Source: an uncultured Ruminococcus sp. (GTDB lineage: Bacteria > Bacillota > Clostridia > Oscillospirales > Ruminococcaceae). From it: a stretch of 7,966 nucleotides of DNA. The translations under genes were made by a program, and so were the position numbers. The stretch covers positions 1 through 7,966 of the forward strand of contig CAMWGS010000086.1 of assembly GCA_947173865.1 (NCBI GenBank), read 5' to 3'. Position 1 is the first letter of the stretch. Every line of letters starts with the position of its first letter. This document shows positions 1-5,829 of the stretch, piece after piece. The notes below the pieces were generated by a model that did no database searches, had not been told where the DNA came from, and saw only the letters and a program-made list of their open reading frames with translations.

Positions 1-170
1 GGGAAATTGAATCCGACTGCCGACATACAACCTGCCGGAAGAACGGCAAACGCATTTTTTCCCAGAACTTTAAGAGCATTTCTGACCGCAAGACTTCCTC
101 CACAACCTGCACAGGCTTTATGTCCGTAAAAAAATTCATCTTTCGACAAATCTTTTGCTGTTATGCTCAT
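1..170 (-). CDS. porB: 2-oxoacid:ferredoxin oxidoreductase, beta subunit (partial, C-terminus outside window)
   Basis: This is the first 56 residues of the thiamine-pyrophosphate subunit, which carries out the decarboxylation step of 2-oxoacid + CoA + oxidised ferredoxin to acyl-CoA + CO2. What is seen: the stretch GHKACAGCG (Cys20 and Cys23), then LAVRNALKVLG and PAGCM (Cys48). This is the usual N-terminus of PorB/VorA-type beta subunits, whose cysteines ligate a [4Fe-4S] cluster in the cytoplasmic complex. The ATG at 170-168 overlaps the TGA of the alpha gene (ATGA), so the two are translationally coupled. The gene is cut by the window edge after about one fifth of the usual length (about 250-300 aa). 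Pyruvate as substrate is an inference from gene order and similarity; a branched-chain 2-oxoacid enzyme (Vor) cannot be excluded. Confidence 0.9.
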   Translation of the reverse strand, partial: MSITAKDLSKDEFFYGHKACAGCGGSLAVRNALKVLGKNAFAVLPAGCMSAVGFNF

Positions 171-1333
171 TCCTCACTCACCCCGATTCCGATAAAATTA
201 ACACGTTCTGTTCCTTTTTCAATCAAGCTGAAAATTTCTTCAATATCCTCGTGTGAAATATTTTGTCCGCCAAGTCCACCGATAAAATTGTATGACGGAA
301 TGTTAAGTCCCGACTGAAACAGTGCGGAATTTACGTTTGTAAAAACAGTTCCTTCATTTCCAAAAGAAATATCTTTTTCAAGAATACCTATCGCCTTTGC
401 ATTTTTCAATTTCAAAGTCAGTTCTTCTGTCGGGAACGGTCTGAGATAACGCAGTCTTACAACTCCGACCTTTTTACCTGAAAAGCGTAAATCATCGGCA
501 ATTTCACGGCAAAGTCCTGCAATGCTTCCAATCGTTATTAATATATAGTCAGCATCTTCTGTTTTATATGTTTCAAGAAGCCCTGTATATTGCCTTCCGA
601 ATATTTCATAAAAACGCTTTTCTGCTTCTGCAATTACGTCTTTTGCCCTCAGCATAGCTCTATGTTCCTTATACTTGAAAATATAATTATGCTTTGGTCC
701 TGCCGAAAAAGCAAGATTTTTCGGTGCGTCCATATCAAGTTTATTTTCTGTTTCATACGGTGGAAGATAAGCGTCGGCAAGTTTCAAAGATGGAACATAT
801 ACTGTCTCGTATGTATGAGTTAAAACAAATCCGTCAAGATTCACCATAAACGGCGTAGAAACGTCTTTGTGTTCGGCAATGTAGTAACTCATAAGTGCAA
901 GGTCAAGACTTTCCTGTGCATTTTCCGCATATGCCTGAATCCAACCACTGTCGAGCTGTGAAATACTGTCACGCTGGTCGCCATAAATATTCCAAGGCAG
1001 AGCAGTCGAACGATTGGCATTCATCATCACAATAGGAAACCGTCCCCCTGCCGCATACGGCAGACATTCTGCCATGTAAAGAAGTCCCTGAGACGAAGTA
1101 GCGGTAAAAGTTCTTGCACCTACCGCACTTGCACCGATTGCACAGGATAATGCAGAATGCTCCGATTCAACGTGTATGAACTCGGATTTCAAACTTCCGT
1201 TTTCAATCATTTCTGAAAGACGTTCCACAACGATAGTCTGCGGAGTTATAGGGTATGCAGATATAACTTCAGGTCTTGCAAGTCTTACGCCTTCGGCAAA
1301 CGCTTCGTCGCCCGATAAAAGTTTCTTAGCCAC
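167..1333 (-). CDS. porA: 2-oxoacid (probably pyruvate):ferredoxin oxidoreductase, alpha subunit
   Basis: The 388-aa protein has the normal length for the separate alpha subunit of archaeal-type, four-subunit enzymes. It pairs with beta to form the TPP site in the cytoplasm. What is seen: YPITPQT (residues 27-33) and ESEHSA (56-61) followed by GASAVGARTFTATSSQGL, the conserved pyrimidine-binding region of PorA. Then comes GDQRDSISQLDSGWIQ, the PorA-type loop after the N-terminal domain. A C-terminal domain II follows (from about 255), including RLRYLRPFP and FIGGLGGQN. The start is GTG at 1333, sharing one base with the delta stop codon (TAGTG). GGAGG lies about 10 nt upstream, inside the end of the delta gene. 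The reading frame is intact. The substrate (pyruvate versus 2-oxoisovalerate) is inferred, not proven by sequence. Confidence 0.92.
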   Translation of the reverse strand: MAKKLLSGDEAFAEGVRLARPEVISAYPITPQTIVVERLSEMIENGSLKSEFIHVESEHSALSCAIGASAVGARTFTATSSQGLLYMAECLPYAAGGRFPIVMMNANRSTALPWNIYGDQRDSISQLDSGWIQAYAENAQESLDLALMSYYIAEHKDVSTPFMVNLDGFVLTHTYETVYVPSLKLADAYLPPYETENKLDMDAPKNLAFSAGPKHNYIFKYKEHRAMLRAKDVIAEAEKRFYEIFGRQYTGLLETYKTEDADYILITIGSIAGLCREIADDLRFSGKKVGVVRLRYLRPFPTEELTLKLKNAKAIGILEKDISFGNEGTVFTNVNSALFQSGLNIPSYNFIGGLGGQNISHEDIEEIFSLIEKGTERVNFIGIGVSEE

Positions 1334-1623
1334 TATCTTTCCGCCTCCATTTCAATTGCACGTAGTTTACAGATTTTATTACAGATTCCGCATCCTTTGC
1401 AGAAATCATAATCAATTACAGCTTTTTTGTTTTCTATGGAAATCACACCGTCAGGACAGTAAAGATAACACTGCATACAGCCTATGCATTTTTCTGTATT
1501 CAAAACAGGTTTTATGCTCCTCCAACCGCTGTTAACAGATACCAGATACCCCGCATCAAAAGCCGTATTTTCAGGGATATCTTCAAATCCGAATTGCTTT
1601 TTTTCTCTGAGACAAGGCTTCAT
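1333..1623 (-). CDS. porD: 2-oxoacid:ferredoxin oxidoreductase, delta subunit (2x[4Fe-4S] ferredoxin type)
   Basis: This 96-aa protein is the electron-exit subunit that carries electrons from the TPP site to external ferredoxin. What is seen: two typical cluster motifs, CIGCMQCYLYCP (Cys46, 49, 52, 56) and CKGCGICNKICK (Cys75, 78, 81, 85). They are preceded by a 40-residue N-terminal extension containing GWRSIKP, which is characteristic of PorD rather than of free ferredoxins. All eight cluster cysteines are present. The ATG at 1623 overlaps the gamma stop codon (ATGA), and an excellent AAAGGAGGT lies 6 nt upstream. The last base is shared with the alpha start. Length and position match the gamma-delta-alpha-beta order of four-subunit POR operons. 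Confidence 0.93.
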   Translation of the reverse strand: MKPCLREKKQFGFEDIPENTAFDAGYLVSVNSGWRSIKPVLNTEKCIGCMQCYLYCPDGVISIENKKAVIDYDFCKGCGICNKICKLRAIEMEAER

Positions 1624-2138
1624 TCAGATACCTCCTTTATGGCATAAAATACTGCCTTTTTATTTCTATCCTGTATCTGATTCGGCATATACAATTCAAT
1701 TGCTTTATATATATCGTCAGATTCTACAATTTCTGACAACGCTGAAATTGTTCCAAGCATTACAGTATTTACAACCGGTAATTTCAAACTGTCTGAAATT
1801 GAATTTCCGTCAAATGAATAAACTTCATTGTTAATTTTCAATTTTGTATTTACAATTATTTTTCCGTTCGGTTTCAGCAGATTTTTCAAAGAATCACTGT
1901 AAAGAGTTTCATCAAGAATAATAATATAATCTGCTTTTTCCGTTTCACTTCTGTCAGAAATCGGCTTTCTGTCAAGCTTTGTAAAAGCTCTTACAGGAGC
2001 TCCTCTGCGTTCAGGTCCGAATGAAGGAAATGCAATGGAATAATACGAATCATCCTTTAATGTATACGCTGCTCCCAGAAGTTTCGCCGCAGTAAATGCA
2101 CCTTGTCCGCCTCTGCCGTACCATATTATTTCTATTAT
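1620..2138 (-). CDS. porG: 2-oxoacid:ferredoxin oxidoreductase, gamma subunit, with no standard start codon (ATA proposed)
   Basis: The gamma subunit (about 172 aa as drawn) helps hold the complex together. Translating the minus strand gives an open frame after the TAG at 2144-2142: three ATA codons (2141, 2138, 2135), then EIIWYGRGGQGAFTAAKLLG and later FGPERRGAPVRAF. These are the two hallmark segments of the family. The first ATG/GTG/TTG in frame is a TTG at 1889, which would remove the GRGGQG motif and half the protein, so it is not credible as the true start. ATA at 2138 gives the usual spacing to W-Y-G-R-G-G-Q-G and lies 8 nt from a Shine-Dalgarno-like AAGGCGG. The rest of the frame is intact to the TGA overlapping porD. 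It is either a functional AUA start, a recently broken gene or a base error in the sequence. Family assignment is secure; translation is not. Confidence 0.8.
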   Translation of the reverse strand: MIEIIWYGRGGQGAFTAAKLLGAAYTLKDDSYYSIAFPSFGPERRGAPVRAFTKLDRKPISDRSETEKADYIIILDETLYSDSLKNLLKPNGKIIVNTKLKINNEVYSFDGNSISDSLKLPVVNTVMLGTISALSEIVESDDIYKAIELYMPNQIQDRNKKAVFYAIKEVSE

Positions 2139-2141
2139 TAT

Positions 2142-2506
2142 CTACACCGCCTTTTTCTCAATTTCATAAACTTTATTCAACACAGCTCCTGCAAGTAATC
2201 TATGCCCGAAGTCATTTAAATACTATTGGTCTTTTTCGCATACTCTCCTTTACAAATCAGACAATTTTTCAGAAATAACAAGAATTTTACTTGTTTACGA
2301 ATATACTCATACCTGATTTACCAGTCTTGACATTCCCTTTCGTATTACCTCGGCTGACGCTCCGTAAACCGTTTTAAAATCAATAACACGATAATCTTCC
2401 AAACCAAGTTTTTCGTTTAATATACTACACCTCAAGGATATCTATTTTGAATTATAGGTATGTATCTAAATGTGTTGGAATCTCCGAAGCATCGTATTTG
2501 TTTCAA
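2142..2506 (-). pseudogene. Decayed SGNH/GDSL-family hydrolase (esterase/lipase-like)
   Basis: Minus-strand translation gives pieces of one SGNH hydrolase in three frames. From a TTG at 2506 (GAGGGTGA just upstream) comes MKQIRCFGDSNTFRYIP, which contains block I GDSN with the catalytic serine at codon 2479-2477. It then hits a TGA at 2434-2432. A second frame gives ILNEKLGLEDYRVID, normally directly downstream in this family. That joins straight to FKTVYGASAEVIRKGMSRLVNQV, normally tens of residues later, so block II and the GTND region appear deleted. Next come SKILVISEK and, after another shift, YLNDFGHRLLAGAVLNKVYEIE ending at TAG 2144-2142. The final block should carry D-x-x-H before LNDFGH, but the sequence shows N-S-I/Y there. 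The remnant is about 365 nt against roughly 600 nt for an intact gene. The product would be non-functional. The ancestral substrate is unknown. Confidence 0.8.
2147..2153 (-). promoter_or_regulatory. Ribosome binding site of porG (AAGGCGG)
   Basis: The minus strand reads AAGGCGG, one mismatch from AAGGAGG. It lies 5, 8 and 11 nt before the three successive ATA codons at 2141, 2138 and 2135. The spacing supports initiation at the second or third ATA rather than anywhere downstream. It overlaps the last codons of the decayed SGNH hydrolase gene, so gamma would once have been translationally coupled to it. Confidence 0.6.
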
Positions 2507-2556
2507 AAAATCACCCTCTATACTTTTTCATTCAGATAATTTTTCTTTATTTACTA

Positions 2557-2584
2557 ATTATATCATTTCTATAGGAATTGTCAA
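2557..2584 (-). promoter_or_regulatory. Sigma-A/sigma-70 promoter upstream of SGNH remnant and por operon
   Basis: The minus strand carries TTGACA (2584-2579), a 16-nt spacer and TATAAT (2562-2557): both hexamers match consensus exactly. Transcription would begin near 2550, about 45 nt before the pseudogene start, and run into porGDAB with no terminator in between. It is the only convincing promoter between the upstream operon's terminator and porG, so it probably drives the oxidoreductase genes. Confidence 0.85.
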
Positions 2585-2631
2585 ATACATATATTCTATT
2601 ACTTGTTGTAGCTTTTTTCTATAATACCAAC

Positions 2632-2674
2632 TTAAAAAGATGAATTGCATAAAAACTACAATTCATCTTTTTAA
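2632..2674. terminator. Intrinsic terminator of the LysR-to-amidotransferase operon (symmetrical hairpin)
   Basis: The arms 2632-2647 (TTAAAAAGATGAATTG) and 2659-2674 are perfect reverse complements: 16 bp with an 11-nt loop. The 5' A run and 3' T run make it a plausible terminator on either strand. It sits 22 nt beyond the amidotransferase stop codon and just upstream of the por promoter, so it separates the two minus-strand transcription units. The stem is AT-rich, so termination may be partial. Confidence 0.8.
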
Positions 2675-2695
2675 AAGTCTGTTCCATTTTCCTGT

Positions 2696-3448
2696 CTATA
2701 TGTTCATCGCATCCATTTCAGTGATGTAATCAAGTGCAGGTACAAAAATATGCTCATGCTTTATTCCCTCAAATACTTTTTTTCCTGCATTAAAAGCATA
2801 AAGCTGAGTCATGGGATACGATTTCCAGTTACCGTTATCCATTGGCTTTGTTGAAAAAACAATCCTGTCATTCTCAGATTTATAATGCAAAGTATCAAGC
2901 ATATTCTGATGTACATACAGTAATTCTCCGTCATATATCATCAGATTCAGCTTGTTGCGTTTTGAGAGAGAAACTACAAAATTATCTACAATATCAAATC
3001 TTTGTTTGGCAGTTTTCGGCTGTTTTTCATTTATTTCGTCAAGTAATGCAAAGGAAATCCGCTCTGAATCCGTATCGCCTGTCTGCGTATACAGATATTT
3101 CATCAATTGCTTGCCTGAATAAATCGTACCATTATGAATCAGTGTCCAACATCTTCCGCTATAGTCTTTTTGAATATACGGATGACAATTTTCAGTTTTA
3201 ACAGAACCAACTGTAGCTAAGCGAATGTGTGCAAGAGTTGTTTTCTGAGGAAGTGTTTCTTCAATAATTCCATATATTTTATTACTTTCCACCGAAGATA
3301 CGGCTTCTTTTAAAATTTCTGTACTTCCATGATTTTCACGCATTAAGCCCCAGCCATGAGGATGATGTATACCATGACTGAAAAAAATTTTCAAATATTC
3401 ACGGATATCTGTTTCATGAGCAGAAGTAAATCCAAAAAGTTCACACAT
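2696..3448 (-). CDS. Class II glutamine amidotransferase, YafJ/EgtC-like
   Basis: The predicted 250-aa cytoplasmic enzyme has an N-terminal-nucleophile glutaminase fold. What is seen: Cys2 directly after the initiator Met (MCELFGF), HPHGWG (29-34), HIRLATVG (74-81), NCHP (87-90), HNG (105-107) and GDTDSE (124-129). This is a complete set of nucleophile, gamma-glutamyl-binding Arg/Asp and oxyanion-hole residues. No synthase domain is attached, so it probably hydrolyses or transfers a gamma-glutamyl group alone, as EgtC does in ergothioneine synthesis. The start at 3448 is chosen because the family needs Cys at position 2 after Met removal and GTGGAG lies 8 nt upstream; the frame extends further upstream but would bury the nucleophile. 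The ATG overlaps the ligase stop by 8 nt, implying coupled production of a gamma-glutamyl-forming and a gamma-glutamyl-cleaving enzyme. The true substrate is not known. Confidence 0.88.
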   Translation of the reverse strand: MCELFGFTSAHETDIREYLKIFFSHGIHHPHGWGLMRENHGSTEILKEAVSSVESNKIYGIIEETLPQKTTLAHIRLATVGSVKTENCHPYIQKDYSGRCWTLIHNGTIYSGKQLMKYLYTQTGDTDSERISFALLDEINEKQPKTAKQRFDIVDNFVVSLSKRNKLNLMIYDGELLYVHQNMLDTLHYKSENDRIVFSTKPMDNGNWKSYPMTQLYAFNAGKKVFEGIKHEHIFVPALDYITEMDAMNI

Positions 3449-4577
3449 ACACTTCACTCCACGCTTTGATTTTTTCACAGATTCTCTCACCATTCAGCTT
3501 ATTCCGTTGATATGTAATTACATTATGAATTTCCGAAATATCCAAGAAAAAAGCTTCCATTTTATCAAGAAAATCATTTGCAGCTTTTTTCATTGAAACA
3601 TTTCCAACCGTCACCTCTGAAACATCATATAAAGCCGCTGACTGATGATTTTCTATTGCTTTTTTCTGTAATTCAGGAGTAAAATCAAAATCTTCCTGAT
3701 TCAGCAGATAAATTAGAAACAAATGTGCAAATTCCAAGTCTTTTTCAGATATACCCAGTTCCTCCAACGGATTCAAATCAAACATACGCAGTTCAATATG
3801 GTCAACGCCGTTCAGCAATGCTTCAAGCGAATTTTCACCCTTCGGCTTTAAGCGAACAGGCAGATAAAGTTCTCCTGCGGAAAACAGAACACCTTTGTCA
3901 ATATAACTCTGAATACTTTGTATATATGCCGATAAATCGGAATAATCCAGCTGTGGCACAAACTGATTCCAGTAACCTCTGCGACTGTTACGCATGGACG
4001 AAAATCCACTGAATACTAAATCATCTGTATTATCATTATCAAATGAAATATTGTAAATCGGACTTGCCGCTGTCAGCAATACAAGAAGCCAGCTATAACG
4101 ACTCACCTGTTTCAGCAAGCGAAAATACAAAGTATTTTTATCTGCGTCAAAGCTTTCCAGATATTTGTCTGAAAACGAAAAATTAAAATGTATTCCGGAA
4201 TATAGCATCATTCTTTTCCCATAACGACGTGCAAGCTTGATTCTGTAGTCATGCTTTGCGGAAAAAATACCGTCATAACGGGCAATCGGGATTTCTGATT
4301 CACTGTCAATATGAGGCGGATTACTATAAAGCCACAGAGTTTCGTCGTTCCTGTCCAAAACAGCTCTTGCTTTTTTGTCAAGATTTTCAAGACTTGTCAT
4401 TACTTCGTCAATACTGTTGCAGACAGGTGTAATTATTTCAAGTTGATTTTCACAGAAATCCCTTGACAAATTTTCATCATCAAACGGATGTGGTGTCTGT
4501 GCAAGACAACCTTTTTTATCAATGCGGAGTGTTTCACGTTCCAGTCCGAATTTTCCTTCAAATATATGTTTTCTCAT
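3441..4577 (-). CDS. gshA: Glutamate-cysteine ligase (gamma-glutamylcysteine synthetase), short form
   Basis: It joins glutamate (gamma-carboxyl) and cysteine with ATP to give gamma-glutamylcysteine in the cytoplasm. What is seen in the 378-aa protein: GLERETLRID (11-20), the N-terminal signature of the GshA/GshAB-type ligase. Then come ENQLEIITP (43-51), YSGIHFNFSF (126-135) and a later RRGYWNQF, in the order expected for the catalytic domain. It is shorter than E. coli GshA (518 aa) and has no fused ATP-grasp glutathione-synthetase domain, unlike the GshAB fusion. The ATG at 4577 has AGAGGT 7 nt upstream; a TTG eight codons earlier is less likely because the ribosome site lies between them. 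It follows the beta-lyase gene after 70 nt with no terminator and overlaps the amidotransferase start by 8 nt. Another amino-acid acceptor in place of cysteine is possible. Confidence 0.85.
   Translation of the reverse strand: MRKHIFEGKFGLERETLRIDKKGCLAQTPHPFDDENLSRDFCENQLEIITPVCNSIDEVMTSLENLDKKARAVLDRNDETLWLYSNPPHIDSESEIPIARYDGIFSAKHDYRIKLARRYGKRMMLYSGIHFNFSFSDKYLESFDADKNTLYFRLLKQVSRYSWLLVLLTAASPIYNISFDNDNTDDLVFSGFSSMRNSRRGYWNQFVPQLDYSDLSAYIQSIQSYIDKGVLFSAGELYLPVRLKPKGENSLEALLNGVDHIELRMFDLNPLEELGISEKDLEFAHLFLIYLLNQEDFDFTPELQKKAIENHQSAALYDVSEVTVGNVSMKKAANDFLDKMEAFFLDISEIHNVITYQRNKLNGERICEKIKAWSEVYV
3457..3460 (-). promoter_or_regulatory. Ribosome binding site fixing the amidotransferase start
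   Basis: GGAG on the minus strand lies 8 nt before the ATG at 3448, inside the end of the glutamate-cysteine ligase gene. It supports the Met-Cys start over the in-frame extension to 3493. Confidence 0.7.
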
Positions 4578-4584
4578 TGTTATT

Positions 4585-4590
4585 ACCTCT
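4585..4590 (-). promoter_or_regulatory. Ribosome binding site of the glutamate-cysteine ligase gene
   Basis: AGAGGT on the minus strand is 7 nt before the ATG at 4577. It lies downstream of the alternative TTG at 4601, so it decides for the ATG. Confidence 0.65.
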
Positions 4591-4647
4591 ATGATTTTCA
4601 AGTTTCAAATCCTGAAATAAACTATATTGCAGAATAATTATCGGAAA

Positions 4648-5829
4648 TTACGAATAAAGTGCCTCTCTGATTCTGTCCAAAGCCTTTTTCAGAACACCCC
4701 TCGGACAAGCAACATTAATACGCTGAAATCCCTCTCCGCATTTACCGAAAATCTTTCCGCTATCCAGCCAAACTTTAGCTTTATGGATAATTAAATTATC
4801 AAGTTCGGAAACACTCAGACCTGTTTTTCTGAAATCCAGCCAAACAAGATATGTTCCCTCTGTATCTATCATGGTAACATTGGTAAGATTTTCAGAAACA
4901 TATTGTTTCACAAATCTGATATTATCCGCAACATAAGTAAACATTGCACTATACCATTCCTCACCTTTGCTGTATGCAGTTTCAGTTGCAACAAGTCCCA
5001 TAACGTTTAACTGACTTATACCTGCTCCGTCAGTTTCTTTACGGAATTTACGTCTTAATTCATAATTCGGAATAAAAATATTTGACATCGTCAGTCCTGC
5101 AAGATTAAATGTCTTACTCGGTGACGTACAGGTAATACTTATATTTTCAAATTCTTTTTTCAGATTTGCAAATACATGATGCTTTCCATGAAATACAAAG
5201 TCCTGATGAATCTCGTCGCTGACAACAATAACTCCATGCCTGACACAAATATCACCAAGTTGAATCAGTTCTGCTTCCGTCCATACTCTTCCAACTGGAT
5301 TATGCGGATTACATAGTAAAAACAGCTTGATTTTTTCATCAATTATTTTACGTTCAAAATCCTCGAAATCAATATGATACCGATTATCGTCACCAAGATA
5401 CAAATCGTTACTGATAACTTTTCTGCCGTTATCAGAAATAACTTCCGAAAACGGATAATACACAGGCTGTTGTATCAAAACGCTGTCACTTGGCTGTGTA
5501 TAAGCTTTTACCGCCATCGCAATAGCAAATACAACTCCCGGAGTCTTCACAAGCCATTTTTCCTGAATATCCCAGTTGTGATGCTTTTTAATCCAGTCAC
5601 GGACAATGTTGAAATACTGTGTCTTCACTTCGCTGTATCCGAATATTCCATGTTTTATACGTTCTGTCAAAGCGTCCTGAATATACGATGATGTTTCAAA
5701 ATCCATGTCAGCTATCCAAAGCGGAAGTACGTCCTCCGGCATACCACGTCTTTTTGCAAAATCATATTTCAGACTCCTTGTATTTTTTCGGCTGACGATT
5801 TTATCAAAATCAAGATTTCTTTCTGCCAC
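4648..5829 (-). CDS. MalY/PatB-type PLP-dependent C-S beta-lyase (cystathionine beta-lyase family)
   Basis: A 393-aa fold-type I aminotransferase-like enzyme of the MalY/PatB group. Members cleave cystathionine (or cysteine) to homocysteine (or sulfide), pyruvate and ammonia. What is seen: FDKIVSRKNTRSLKYD near the start and PLWIADMDF (36-44), the MalY-type opening. Then CNPHNPVGRVW (173-183), VSDEIHQDF (203-211), the Schiff-base lysine in SPSKTFNLAGL (about Lys239) and a C-terminal RINVACPRG carrying the carboxylate-binding Arg. The start is GTG at 5829, with GGAG 10 nt upstream inside the preceding gene, and the first 20 nt overlap the end of that gene. Directly behind a cystathionine gamma-synthase homologue, its most likely role is the second step of Cys to homocysteine transsulfuration, like B. 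subtilis MetC beside MetI. Cysteine desulfhydrase activity is an alternative. Confidence 0.88.
   Translation of the reverse strand: MAERNLDFDKIVSRKNTRSLKYDFAKRRGMPEDVLPLWIADMDFETSSYIQDALTERIKHGIFGYSEVKTQYFNIVRDWIKKHHNWDIQEKWLVKTPGVVFAIAMAVKAYTQPSDSVLIQQPVYYPFSEVISDNGRKVISNDLYLGDDNRYHIDFEDFERKIIDEKIKLFLLCNPHNPVGRVWTEAELIQLGDICVRHGVIVVSDEIHQDFVFHGKHHVFANLKKEFENISITCTSPSKTFNLAGLTMSNIFIPNYELRRKFRKETDGAGISQLNVMGLVATETAYSKGEEWYSAMFTYVADNIRFVKQYVSENLTNVTMIDTEGTYLVWLDFRKTGLSVSELDNLIIHKAKVWLDSGKIFGKCGEGFQRINVACPRGVLKKALDRIREALYS

Noticed and set aside
1620..1889. Gamma subunit as an 89-aa gene starting at TTG 1889
   Set aside because: The same frame continues upstream for 84 codons and encodes the GRGGQG and FGPERRGAP segments of the family; the TTG is an internal leucine without a ribosome binding site.
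2096..2278. 60-aa open frame on the plus strand over the gamma start and pseudogene
   Set aside because: It is antisense to recognisable protein sequence, resembles no known protein and has no convincing ribosome site.
2307..2436. Short minus-strand frame (LNEKLGLEDYRVID to LVNQV) as an independent small protein
   Set aside because: It has no good start and joins two distant parts of the SGNH hydrolase family with the middle missing, so it is a pseudogene piece.
4578..4647. Internal promoter in the 70-nt gap before the ligase gene
   Set aside because: A TATAGT-like hexamer exists, but I found no -35 element at a suitable distance and no terminator before it, so read-through from the operon promoter is simpler.
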